Positions 15,486 through 21,916 of a stretch of DNA of 21,916 bases are shown in pieces. Source of the stretch: Methanothrix sp. (lineage in GTDB: Archaea; Halobacteriota; Methanosarcinia; Methanotrichales; Methanotrichaceae); NCBI GenBank assembly GCA_028679775.1, contig JAJRAX010000061.1, positions 1-21,916 on the forward strand, given 5' to 3'. A program made the position numbers and the translations under genes. The notes beneath the pieces are model-generated. The model searched no databases, had not been told where the DNA came from, and was given only the letters and a program-made list of their open reading frames with translations. Every line of letters starts with the position of its first letter. Within the stretch, counting starts at the first letter, position 1.

Positions 15486-15563
15486 GGGACAGTGGGGTAG
15501 CCTGGTCTATCCTCGAGGGTTTGGGACTCTTGGACCGCGGTTCGAATCCGCGCTGTCCCACCA
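15486..15563 (+). tRNA. tRNA-Pro(UGG), CCA encoded
   Basis: Folds as a cloverleaf. The acceptor GGGACAG pairs with CTGTCCC over 7 bp. The D arm has GGGT/ATCC. The anticodon stem GAGGG/CTCTT encloses the 7-base loop TTTGGGA, giving anticodon TGG for proline codons CCN. The T arm CGCGG-TTCGAAT-CCGCG is perfect. Discriminator A (15560) is followed by an encoded CCA (15561-15563). No intron is seen. Confidence 0.95.
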
Positions 15564-15571
15564 ATCATTGC

Positions 15572-15576
15572 TTTTT
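15572..15576 (+). terminator. T-tract terminator after tRNA-Pro
   Basis: A run of five T just after the tRNA 3' end, of the kind that ends archaeal transcripts. It lies 3 bp before the end of the convergent methyltransferase gene. Confidence 0.35.
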
Positions 15577-15578
15577 GT

Positions 15579-16580
15579 TCATATCAATATTACTTCACTG
15601 CAGCAGCTGCAGGCCTTTTCCAAATCTGCTGTATCTGTGCCTGGGAAGCTATCTATGAGACAAAGCTTGGCGGGATTTGCCCTGGAAAAGAGCCTGGTCA
15701 GGTCGCCGTGATAGACCTCAATCTGGCTGGCGCCGCGGGCGCTGGCAACCAGCACTGGGTCTGTGCCCACCGCACGATTGGACTCTTCCGGATGAAGAAT
15801 CTCCTCGATTCCGAGAAGCCTTTTATTGACCTCCAAATTGAGCTGCACATTTTGTATCGCAGGCTGCCAGGCATCATTGAGCACCACCCTTCTCGCCCCG
15901 GCCAGGACGCACATTAGCCCCAGAGTCCCAGGACCCGATAGCCCATCCACCACATCGCGAAGCTTTCCCTGAAAATATAGCTGCTCTAAAATTCTCATCT
16001 TGGGTGCGTTTTGCCTGGAGAACTCAATATGGATCAGAGACTGGTTCTTGTATATCACGAGATCCCCCAAAAGGCTGGAGACGACATCGGCGCGCATGTC
16101 GCAGCCGGCCAGGAGCACATTCTCCTGCGCCATTTCTTCGGCATCATGAACCCCAGGCACGCCGCGGCTCAAAATCACCCCCTTGATCTCAGGAATCTCC
16201 TGGATCATAGCCTCTGCAGCCCTTTTGCTGTACCGCTCCCCGATTATTATCAGGCTCTTGGGCCCGAGGCGGGGCGAATAAGCCAAAGGATACCCCACAT
16301 CAATCAGAGGCGATCCCACGCTGCGCAGCCCCTCATCCTCGTCGCGCAGACCAAATCTCTGAAGCAGACGGAGTGCATCGAGCATCACTGCATCAAGGGT
16401 GGCTCTGCCACAGGACTTGCACCGTGCAATCCGTTTCGGCAGACTGCTTAATCGAGCAGTCTTGCTCAAATGTAGCTCTGGAGCACAGCCGGGGCAGGCG
16501 AGATATCTCGTATCGATCTCAGCCAAGACCTCCTCGGCGCACCTAATGCAGTCGCTTTTGCAGACTGGGCATATCATCAA
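15579..16580 (-). CDS. Zinc-finger class I SAM methyltransferase, specificity unknown
   Basis: A 333-residue protein. The N-terminus has four Cys-x2-Cys pairs (Cys4/7, 11/14, 29/32, 54/57), enough for two zinc sites. The middle (about 100-180) has an alpha/beta domain I cannot name. The C-terminal part has a Rossmann methyltransferase signature: VVDGLSGPGTLG (210-221, SAM motif I), VVLND (232-236, acidic motif II) and CLIDSFPG (307-314) in the motif IV place. The tail ends with SCCSEVILI. The zinc fingers plus this fold suggest a nucleic-acid (tRNA or rRNA) methyltransferase; a ribosomal protein target is the main alternative. Convergent with tRNA-Pro and divergent from the ATP citrate lyase operon, with about 110 bp between starts. 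Confidence 0.7.
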   Translation of the reverse strand: MMICPVCKSDCIRCAEEVLAEIDTRYLACPGCAPELHLSKTARLSSLPKRIARCKSCGRATLDAVMLDALRLLQRFGLRDEDEGLRSVGSPLIDVGYPLAYSPRLGPKSLIIIGERYSKRAAEAMIQEIPEIKGVILSRGVPGVHDAEEMAQENVLLAGCDMRADVVSSLLGDLVIYKNQSLIHIEFSRQNAPKMRILEQLYFQGKLRDVVDGLSGPGTLGLMCVLAGARRVVLNDAWQPAIQNVQLNLEVNKRLLGIEEILHPEESNRAVGTDPVLVASARGASQIEVYHGDLTRLFSRANPAKLCLIDSFPGTDTADLEKACSCCSEVILI

Positions 16581-16633
16581 CTATCTCGTCTCCTGAAGTG
16601 TTTGGACATCTGTCAGGGTCGTTTATCACTTTT

Positions 16634-16645
16634 CCTTTAGAAAGG
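16634..16645. promoter_or_regulatory. Inverted repeat in the ATP citrate lyase promoter
   Basis: CCTTT-ag-AAAGG is a perfect 5-bp inverted repeat next to a TATA-like tttgtaaata (16647-16656), 46 bp before ATG 16691. Its place suggests a regulator site or a BRE-overlapping element; both are inference. Confidence 0.35.
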
Positions 16646-16690
16646 TTTGTAAATAAGAAACTCATTAAGGCGGCGAAGGTGGTTTTGGAC

Positions 16691-17959
16691 ATGGCACAGA
16701 GAGGCATTAGGGAGTACGATGCGAAGCGTTTGTTGGCCAGAATCCTCCCCGAGTACCTCAATGAATTCTCCTACAAAGGCGAAGTCGCACTTGTGGGACC
16801 TGAGACGGATCTGGAGGTGCTGGCATCAACTCACCCCTGGCTGAAGACCGCCAGGCTTGTTGTCAAGCCGGATCAGCTCTTTGGAAAGAGAGGCAAGCAC
16901 GGGCTGGTTCTTCTGGACGCAGACTGGGACCGGACGAAGAAATACCTTAAGGAAAACATGGGCGCAGAGGTAGCTGTGGGAAGCATTACCGGCAAGCTAT
17001 CTCATTTCTTGATCGAGCCCTTCATACCCCACGACGAAGAGTTTTATGTGGCCATCAGCACAGACCGCGATGGCGACAACATATTCTTCTCGATGCAAGG
17101 CGGCGTCTATGTAGAAGAGAACTGGGATAAGGTAGTCCGAATTCATGTGAACGTGCTCGACGGGATAGACAACCTGGATATCAAATCCGAGCTGCCAGAG
17201 AGCCTAAAAGATAAACGCATCGCTATCGAAAGGTTCATCCGAGCTCTATGGCGGTTTTATGCCGAGACAGGCTTTGCCTATCTGGAGATCAATCCCTTTA
17301 CCTTCAGAAACGGCTCCATTGTGCCCCTGGACATGGTAGCCAAGCTCGATGATGCCGAGGAGTACTGGCAGAGGAAACGCTGGGCAGGCCTCGCCTTCCC
17401 CGAGCCCTTCGGCAGGAGCCTCTCTAAGGAGGAGCTGTTCATCAAGGAACTTGACTCCAAGACGGGTGCCTCTTTGAAGCTGACCATCCTGAACCCAATG
17501 GGAAGGGTTTGGACCATGGTTGCCGGAGGCGGTGCTAGCGTGATATATGCAGACACCATCTGCGATCTGGGGTTCGCGAAGGAGATGGCCAACTACGGAG
17601 AGTACAGTGGCGATCCCAACACCGAGGAGACCTACTACTATACCATGACCATTTTAGACCTGATGACCCGCCACAAAGACTCTCGCGGGAAGGTCTTGCT
17701 CATAGGAGGAGCCATCGCCAACTTCACCGACGTGGCTAAAACCTTCAAGGGAGTGGTCACTGCCCTGGAGGAGTACCAGCAGAGGCTTCAGGAGGCAGGC
17801 GTCAGAATATATGTGAGGAGAGGCGGCCCCAATTACGAGCAGGGCCTGAAGCTCATGAGGAATCTAGGCAAGAAGCTTGGCGTGCCCATTGAGGTTTACG
17901 GGCCTGATACGCATATGACACGAATTGTTCCCCTAGCCCTGGAGGGTGCACAACTATGA
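16691..17959 (+). CDS. aclB: ATP citrate lyase, N-terminal (small) subunit
   Basis: A 422-residue subunit matching the N-terminal half of human ACLY and plant ACLA (about 423 aa). It opens MAQRGIREYDAKRLL, like plant MARKKIREYDSKRLL, so ATG 16691, with AGGTGG (16677-16682) 8 nt upstream, is the start. The ATP-grasp/succinyl-CoA-synthetase beta-like part holds KPDQLFGKRGKHG (59-71); further on are FLIEPF-P--EEFYV, WTMVAGGGASVIYAD (GGGAS at 279-283, citrate site), NYGEYSG and RRGGPN. With the next gene it forms the enzyme ATP + citrate + CoA to acetyl-CoA + oxaloacetate + ADP + Pi in the cytoplasm. In bacterial naming the small subunit is aclB; in plants the same half is ACLA. The frame stays open 93 bp upstream, but that part is not conserved. 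Confidence 0.93.
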   Translation: MAQRGIREYDAKRLLARILPEYLNEFSYKGEVALVGPETDLEVLASTHPWLKTARLVVKPDQLFGKRGKHGLVLLDADWDRTKKYLKENMGAEVAVGSITGKLSHFLIEPFIPHDEEFYVAISTDRDGDNIFFSMQGGVYVEENWDKVVRIHVNVLDGIDNLDIKSELPESLKDKRIAIERFIRALWRFYAETGFAYLEINPFTFRNGSIVPLDMVAKLDDAEEYWQRKRWAGLAFPEPFGRSLSKEELFIKELDSKTGASLKLTILNPMGRVWTMVAGGGASVIYADTICDLGFAKEMANYGEYSGDPNTEETYYYTMTILDLMTRHKDSRGKVLLIGGAIANFTDVAKTFKGVVTALEEYQQRLQEAGVRIYVRRGGPNYEQGLKLMRNLGKKLGVPIEVYGPDTHMTRIVPLALEGAQL

Positions 17960-19839
17960 GCAAGACCATGAGCAAGACCGCGAGAAAGGATTACGTCCTC
18001 TTTGATATGGACACAAAGGCCTTCGTTTACGGCTATCAGACCAATGCCATTCAGCGCATGCTGGACTTCGACTACATCTGCAACCGTCCCGAACCCAGCA
18101 TCTCCGCCATTATCAATCCCAATCGGGCAGGGATTCACAAGGTTTTCTGGGGAAAGAAGGAGATCATCCTGCCGATGTACAAGACCATCTCAATGGCGGC
18201 CAAAGCTTACCCAGAGGCCGATGTGATGGTCAACTTTGCTTCTCACCGATCCGCCTTCGAGACCACCATGGAGGCATTGGAAGTGAAGAGCATTCGTATT
18301 GTGGCGGTCATCGCCGAGGGCGTGCCTGAGAGGCAGTCGCGCATAATGAGCGCCACGGCGAAAAAGATGGGAAAGATTGTCCTCGGACCGGCTACAGTTG
18401 GAGGCATGACTGCGGGGGCCTTTCGCATAGGAAACACTGCCGGGACCATCGAGAACATCATAGCTTCAAAGCTCTACCGGCCTGGTTCAGTCGGATTTGT
18501 CTCCAAATCTGGAGGCATGCTCAATGAGGCCTTCAACATCATCTCTCGAAATTCTGATGGCATTTTCGAGGGAGTGGCCATTGGCGGCGATCGTTATCCC
18601 GGATCGACAATGCTCGACCACATCCTGCGCTATGAGGCCAATCCTGCAATCAAGATGATTGCATGCTTGGGCGAGCTTGGTGGCGAGGACGAGTATCGGA
18701 TCATCAGGGCTCTTTTAGAGAAGAAGGTCACAAAGCCTTTGGTGGCCTGGGTGACGGGCACATGCTCGCCGGTTCTTCCCGCGAGCGTTCAGTTCGGACA
18801 CGCTGGCGCTAAAGCCGACACCGAGAAGGAGACGGCTCAGGCCAAGAACGATGCATTCCGCGAGGCTGGAGCATTTGTGCCTACCTCGTTTGACGGCTAT
18901 GGCGATACCGTTCGCCAGGTCTACGAGATGCTGGTGTCCAAAGGCAGCATCGTTCCATTTGAGGAGCCTGACGTGCCCAAGATCCCGGCGGACTTCAGCA
19001 AAGCGCTGGCCTCAGGTGACATCCGAAAGCCGACCACATTTATCTGCACCATATCTGATGACAGCGGCGACGAGGTTCTGTACGCTGGAAAGAGGCTGTC
19101 GTCGGTTCTTGAAGAGAAGATGGGCATCGGCGGGGTCATCGGACTGCTATGGTTCAAGAAGCATCTGCCCGGCTATGCCGCTCAGTTCATTGAGCTTGTC
19201 TTGCAGATCGTGGCCGACCACGGGCCGGCTGTATCCGCAGCCCACAACTCAATAGTCGCTTCGTGCGCCGGAAAGGATCTCATCTCATCGCTATGCAGTG
19301 GTCTCTTGACAATCGGGCCGCGTTTCGGCGGAGCCATAGACGATGCCGCTCGCGAGTTCAAGAGAGCCAAAGAGACCGACATGACCCCAGAACAGTTTGT
19401 AAACGACATGAAGAAGAGGGGCGTCAACATCCCGGGAATCGGCCACAAGATCAAGAGCACCAAGAACCCGGACAAACGCGTGCAGTTGCTCATAGCCTAT
19501 GCTCGTGCGAATTTTCCGAGAACCGATCTGCTCAATTATGCTTTGCAGGTTGAGGAGCTGACCACGGCTAAGAAAGGCAACCTCATACTGAATGTTGACG
19601 GATGCATCGGAATTCTCTTCATTGACCTGATGAGCTCATGCGGGGCTTTTAGCAAGGAGGAGATCAATGAAGTGGTGAAGCTTGGCTACCTCAATGGTCT
19701 CTTTGCTCTGGGAAGGTCCATCGGCTTGATAGGCCATATCCTGGATCAGAAGAGGTTGGGATCGAGGCTCTACAGGCATCCGACAGATGACATTGCTTAC
19801 ATGATGCCTTCAGCAGAGGATATAGAGTGCAAGCGTTGA
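17956..19839 (+). CDS. aclA: ATP citrate lyase, C-terminal (large) subunit
   Basis: A 627-residue subunit matching the C-terminal half of human ACLY and plant ACLB. The first part (to about 340) is succinyl-CoA-synthetase alpha-like: FVSKSGGMLNE (CoA/phosphate region) and QFGHAGAKA with the phosphohistidine His282 (human His760). The C-terminal citrate-synthase-like domain (about 370-627) has IGPRFGGAIDDA, GIGHKIKS with His497 (human His900) and NVDGCIG with Asp548 (human Asp1026), all catalytic residues present. The start overlaps the small-subunit stop by ATGA. The ten residues before YVLFDMD contain a repeated MSKT, so an internal ATG is possible. From memory, the M. soehngenii enzyme has a crystal structure, so this system is known. 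Flow could be toward acetyl-CoA or, less likely, toward citrate. Confidence 0.93.
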   Translation: MSKTMSKTARKDYVLFDMDTKAFVYGYQTNAIQRMLDFDYICNRPEPSISAIINPNRAGIHKVFWGKKEIILPMYKTISMAAKAYPEADVMVNFASHRSAFETTMEALEVKSIRIVAVIAEGVPERQSRIMSATAKKMGKIVLGPATVGGMTAGAFRIGNTAGTIENIIASKLYRPGSVGFVSKSGGMLNEAFNIISRNSDGIFEGVAIGGDRYPGSTMLDHILRYEANPAIKMIACLGELGGEDEYRIIRALLEKKVTKPLVAWVTGTCSPVLPASVQFGHAGAKADTEKETAQAKNDAFREAGAFVPTSFDGYGDTVRQVYEMLVSKGSIVPFEEPDVPKIPADFSKALASGDIRKPTTFICTISDDSGDEVLYAGKRLSSVLEEKMGIGGVIGLLWFKKHLPGYAAQFIELVLQIVADHGPAVSAAHNSIVASCAGKDLISSLCSGLLTIGPRFGGAIDDAAREFKRAKETDMTPEQFVNDMKKRGVNIPGIGHKIKSTKNPDKRVQLLIAYARANFPRTDLLNYALQVEELTTAKKGNLILNVDGCIGILFIDLMSSCGAFSKEEINEVVKLGYLNGLFALGRSIGLIGHILDQKRLGSRLYRHPTDDIAYMMPSAEDIECKR

Positions 19840-19883
19840 GCTTATGAGATAGGATCGCCTTTTAAGCCCTGAGGCGGGCGAGA

Positions 19884-21134
19884 ATGGCGATTGGGACGAT
19901 AAGCCAAAAAATTTTTTCGCGGGCCTCCGGTTCCGCCAGGATGGTGGAGCCGGGGGAAATTGTTGAGGCAGGCGTGGATTACGCCATGTCTCATGACGGC
20001 ACATCCGTTTTGGCCATCCGGGCTTTCAAAGAGATGGGATGTGATCGGGTATGGAATTCTGAAAGGATTGTAATACCCTTTGATCATATTGTTCCAGCCA
20101 ACAACGAGACTGCTGCAGAGCTGCAGAGGGATGTGAGGGCCTGGGTAAAAGAGCAGAAGATCATCAATTTCTTTGACTGCGGCCAGGGCGTCTGCCACGA
20201 GGTCTTTCCTGAGAAAGGGTTTGCTCTGCCTGGACTGCTGCTCGTGGGGGCTGACTCTCATTCCTGCACCTACGGAGCCCTTGGGGCCTTCGGCACCGGA
20301 GTAGGTGCTACGGACATGGCCGAGATCTACTCGCGGGGGAGATTATGGTTCAAGGTTCCGGAGACTATAGCCATTCGATTGACCGGCTCCCTCAAGCCCA
20401 ATGTCTCTGCCAAGGATATCGCCCTCATGGTGATAGGAAAGCTCGGAGCTGATGGGGCGACATACAAGACGGTGGAGTACATCGGCCCTGCCACAGAGGC
20501 CCTGGCCATCTCAGGGCGGATGACGCTGTGTAACTTGGGTGTTGAGATGGGGGCAAAAGCCGCCATAGTTCCGCCGGACAGGAAGACGGACCTTTGGCTT
20601 TCTGGGAGAACGCGGCAGGCTTACCATCCGGTGCATTCCGATCCAGGTTCTTATGATTATGAGCACGAGTACGACATCAGGGATCTGGAGCCGCAGGTGG
20701 CTGTTCCCTTCCGGGTGGATAACGTCCGGCCCGTTTCCGAGTTAGCGGGTCTGCCTGTTGACCAGGTATTCATAGGCACATGCACCAACGGGCGGCTGGA
20801 GGATCTGGAGGTGGCGGCGCGGATCTTGAGGGGCAAGCAGGTTCGTGTCAGGACTCTGGTCATACCTGCCTCGCGAGAGGTCATGATGCAGGCGCTGCAA
20901 CTGCATGTCATCCAGACCCTGGTTGGATCGGGGGTCATGATCGGCACGCCCGGATGCGGGCCATGTCTGGGAGCGCACATGGGAGTCCTCGCAGAGGGCG
21001 AGGTCTGCGTCTCTACGTCCAACAGGAATTTCCCAGGAAGGATGGGAAAAGGTGGGCTCGTTTACCTGGCGAGCCCTGCCACTGCCGCGGCCTCGGCCTT
21101 GAATGGATGCCTGACTGTGCCGGGGATCAAATGA
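19884..21134 (+). CDS. leuC: 3-isopropylmalate dehydratase/homoaconitase-family large subunit
   Basis: A 416-residue aconitase-superfamily large subunit of the archaeal short type. Motifs are [19 protein letters not shown] (121-139), [13 protein letters not shown] (296-308) with Cys300, and [12 protein letters not shown] (354-365) with Cys358 and Cys361; these three cysteines bind the 4Fe-4S cluster. [11 protein letters not shown] (378-388) is also present. Such subunits need a small LeuD-like partner, which is not in this window. Archaea have two or more of these proteins, for leucine synthesis (LeuC) and for 2-oxosuberate synthesis (coenzyme B, AksD/HacA), and some act as aconitase. Placement 44 bp after ATP citrate lyase makes a citrate-linked role possible. 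ATG 19884 follows gaggcgggcg. Confidence 0.85.
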   Translation: MAIGTISQKIFSRASGSARMVEPGEIVEAGVDYAMSHDGTSVLAIRAFKEMGCDRVWNSERIVIPFDHIVPANNETAAELQRDVRAWVKEQKIINFFDCGQGVCHEVFPEKGFALPGLLLVGADSHSCTYGALGAFGTGVGATDMAEIYSRGRLWFKVPETIAIRLTGSLKPNVSAKDIALMVIGKLGADGATYKTVEYIGPATEALAISGRMTLCNLGVEMGAKAAIVPPDRKTDLWLSGRTRQAYHPVHSDPGSYDYEHEYDIRDLEPQVAVPFRVDNVRPVSELAGLPVDQVFIGTCTNGRLEDLEVAARILRGKQVRVRTLVIPASREVMMQALQLHVIQTLVGSGVMIGTPGCGPCLGAHMGVLAEGEVCVSTSNRNFPGRMGKGGLVYLASPATAAASALNGCLTVPGIK

Positions 21135-21799
21135 GATTTGATTTGCATGTGCATTCCAATTGCTCAGACGGCCGTGACGAAGTCAGGACCATTCTGAGGG
21201 CCGCTTTCCGGCGTGGCCTGGGCGGATTGTCCATTACCGATCACGACACTCTGCAGGGCTCTTTGAAGGCCCGAAAAATCATCCGAGAGGAAAAGCTGGA
21301 CTTGATTCTCATCCCCGGAGCAGAGGTCACAACATCTGAAGGGCACCTGCTCTGTTTAGGAATAGAGGAGCTGCCGCCCCGTGGGAAGAGCCCTGAGGAG
21401 ACCGCAGACATGGCACGTGGGCAGGGGGGCATAGCAATTGTTCCTCATCCCTATCATCCATTCCGGCACGCAATCGGGCGGGTACCGGACTGTGATGCAG
21501 TGGAGGTCTACAACTCCAAGCACCTCTTCGGCATAGCCAACGCCAGGGCCAGGAGGGAGGCAAAGAAGCGCCATCTGCCAATGGTAGCCGGGTCCGACTC
21601 TCACTTTGCGGCGACGGTCGGGCTCGGAGTCACAGAGATCCCGGCCTCGTACGCAGAGGAAGCTGTGGAGGCCATCCGGGCAGGCAGGACACTGGTTATA
21701 GGAAGGCGCACACCGCCGCGGTTTTTCATCGGGAACACTTTTCAGTCGATTTACCTGATAGTGAGGAACGGAGGACGGAAAAGGCAAAGGAAACCATAG
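21131..21799 (+). CDS. PHP-domain metal-dependent phosphoesterase
   Basis: A 222-residue protein of the PHP family (polymerase and histidinol phosphatase domain), with most metal ligands in place: [11 protein letters not shown] (His6, His8), ITDHDT (Asp37, His38, Asp39), GAEVTT (Glu65), VPHPYHP (His106, His109) and GSDSHF (Asp156, His158). Members of this short type include nucleotide/oligonucleotide phosphoesterases (for example RNase AM/YciV) and histidinol phosphatases; the substrate here is unknown. ATG 21131 overlaps the LeuC-like stop by ATGA, so the gene is coupled to it. The frame is open far upstream (to 20780), but that part is a shadow of the aconitase gene. Confidence 0.88.
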   Translation: MRFDLHVHSNCSDGRDEVRTILRAAFRRGLGGLSITDHDTLQGSLKARKIIREEKLDLILIPGAEVTTSEGHLLCLGIEELPPRGKSPEETADMARGQGGIAIVPHPYHPFRHAIGRVPDCDAVEVYNSKHLFGIANARARREAKKRHLPMVAGSDSHFAATVGLGVTEIPASYAEEAVEAIRAGRTLVIGRRTPPRFFIGNTFQSIYLIVRNGGRKRQRKP

Positions 21800-21916
21800 A
21801 GGGCTTTTTAGAGTGCAGGATTTAACGCTGGGTGGAAGGCGCCAGAAATCTATGGACCATCATTTCTGCCAGTATCAAGAAATTGAAAATAAATTGAGAA
21901 AGGTACTTATATTTCA
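21800..21916. other. Right edge, no supported gene
   Basis: A short T run (ctttttag, 21804-21811) just after the PHP gene stop could be a weak terminator. The remainder is AT-rich and ends near what may be the promoter region of the next gene. Confidence 0.3.

Noticed and set aside
16598..16690. 31-residue N-terminal extension of the small ATP citrate lyase subunit
   Set aside because: The conserved family start is MAQRGIREYD at 16691, with a good ribosome binding site before it; the extension would also consume the promoter.
20780..21130. Long upstream extension of the PHP-domain gene
   Set aside because: It is a Gly/Arg-rich shadow of the aconitase-like gene. The PHP motifs begin at ATG 21131, which overlaps the previous stop by ATGA.

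Overview
The window looks like a chromosomal segment of an acetate-using methanogenic archaeon of the genus Methanothrix (formerly Methanosaeta), most likely M. soehngenii or a close relative. The clues are archaeal informational and methanogen-type genes (Sec61 beta, a rhodanese-less ThiI, a small basic protein resembling DUF5350), archaeal TATA-like promoter sequences, and above all a two-subunit, plant-type ATP citrate lyase; from memory, the enzyme of M. soehngenii has been crystallised. The genus is an inference, since nothing could be searched.

Positions 1-2816 are an accessory island. A GC-rich element of about 260-330 bp occurs three times in the same orientation (about 116-380, 1124-1443, 2272-2603). 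The copies alternate with small two-gene cassettes: an antitoxin-like/MazF-PemK pair (586-1100), a HEPN/partner pair (1464-2233), and a decayed remnant of the same partner gene (2610-2790) with an in-frame stop and an 89-nt deletion. The order reads repeat - cassette - repeat - cassette - repeat - dead cassette. This is the least explained and most interesting part of the window.

Positions 2817-4628 (minus strand) carry a purine-salvage pair, mtnA and an MtnP-family phosphorylase whose base-binding residues suggest methylthioinosine rather than methylthioadenosine. Positions 4860-9269 hold a membrane hybrid histidine kinase (PAS-PAS-HisKA-HATPase-REC), a convergent multi-pass membrane protein of unknown function, and a lipoprotein-like plus zinc-ribbon membrane protein pair. 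Positions 9567-13294 encode a secreted right-handed beta-helix (NosD-like) protein, Sec61 beta (57 aa), and a 14-TM MFS exporter. A small KGG-repeat protein follows on the minus strand.

Positions 14042-15563 are RNA-related: a 59-aa basic protein overlapping thiI by ATGA (minus strand), and tRNA-Pro(UGG) on the plus strand. A convergent zinc-finger/methyltransferase gene follows. Positions 16691-21799 look like one plus-strand operon: ATP citrate lyase small and large subunits (ATGA overlap), an aconitase-superfamily large subunit, and a PHP-domain protein (again an ATGA overlap). The first three act on, or plausibly act on, citrate-like tricarboxylates and acetyl-CoA, which fits an organism whose carbon enters as acetyl-CoA.
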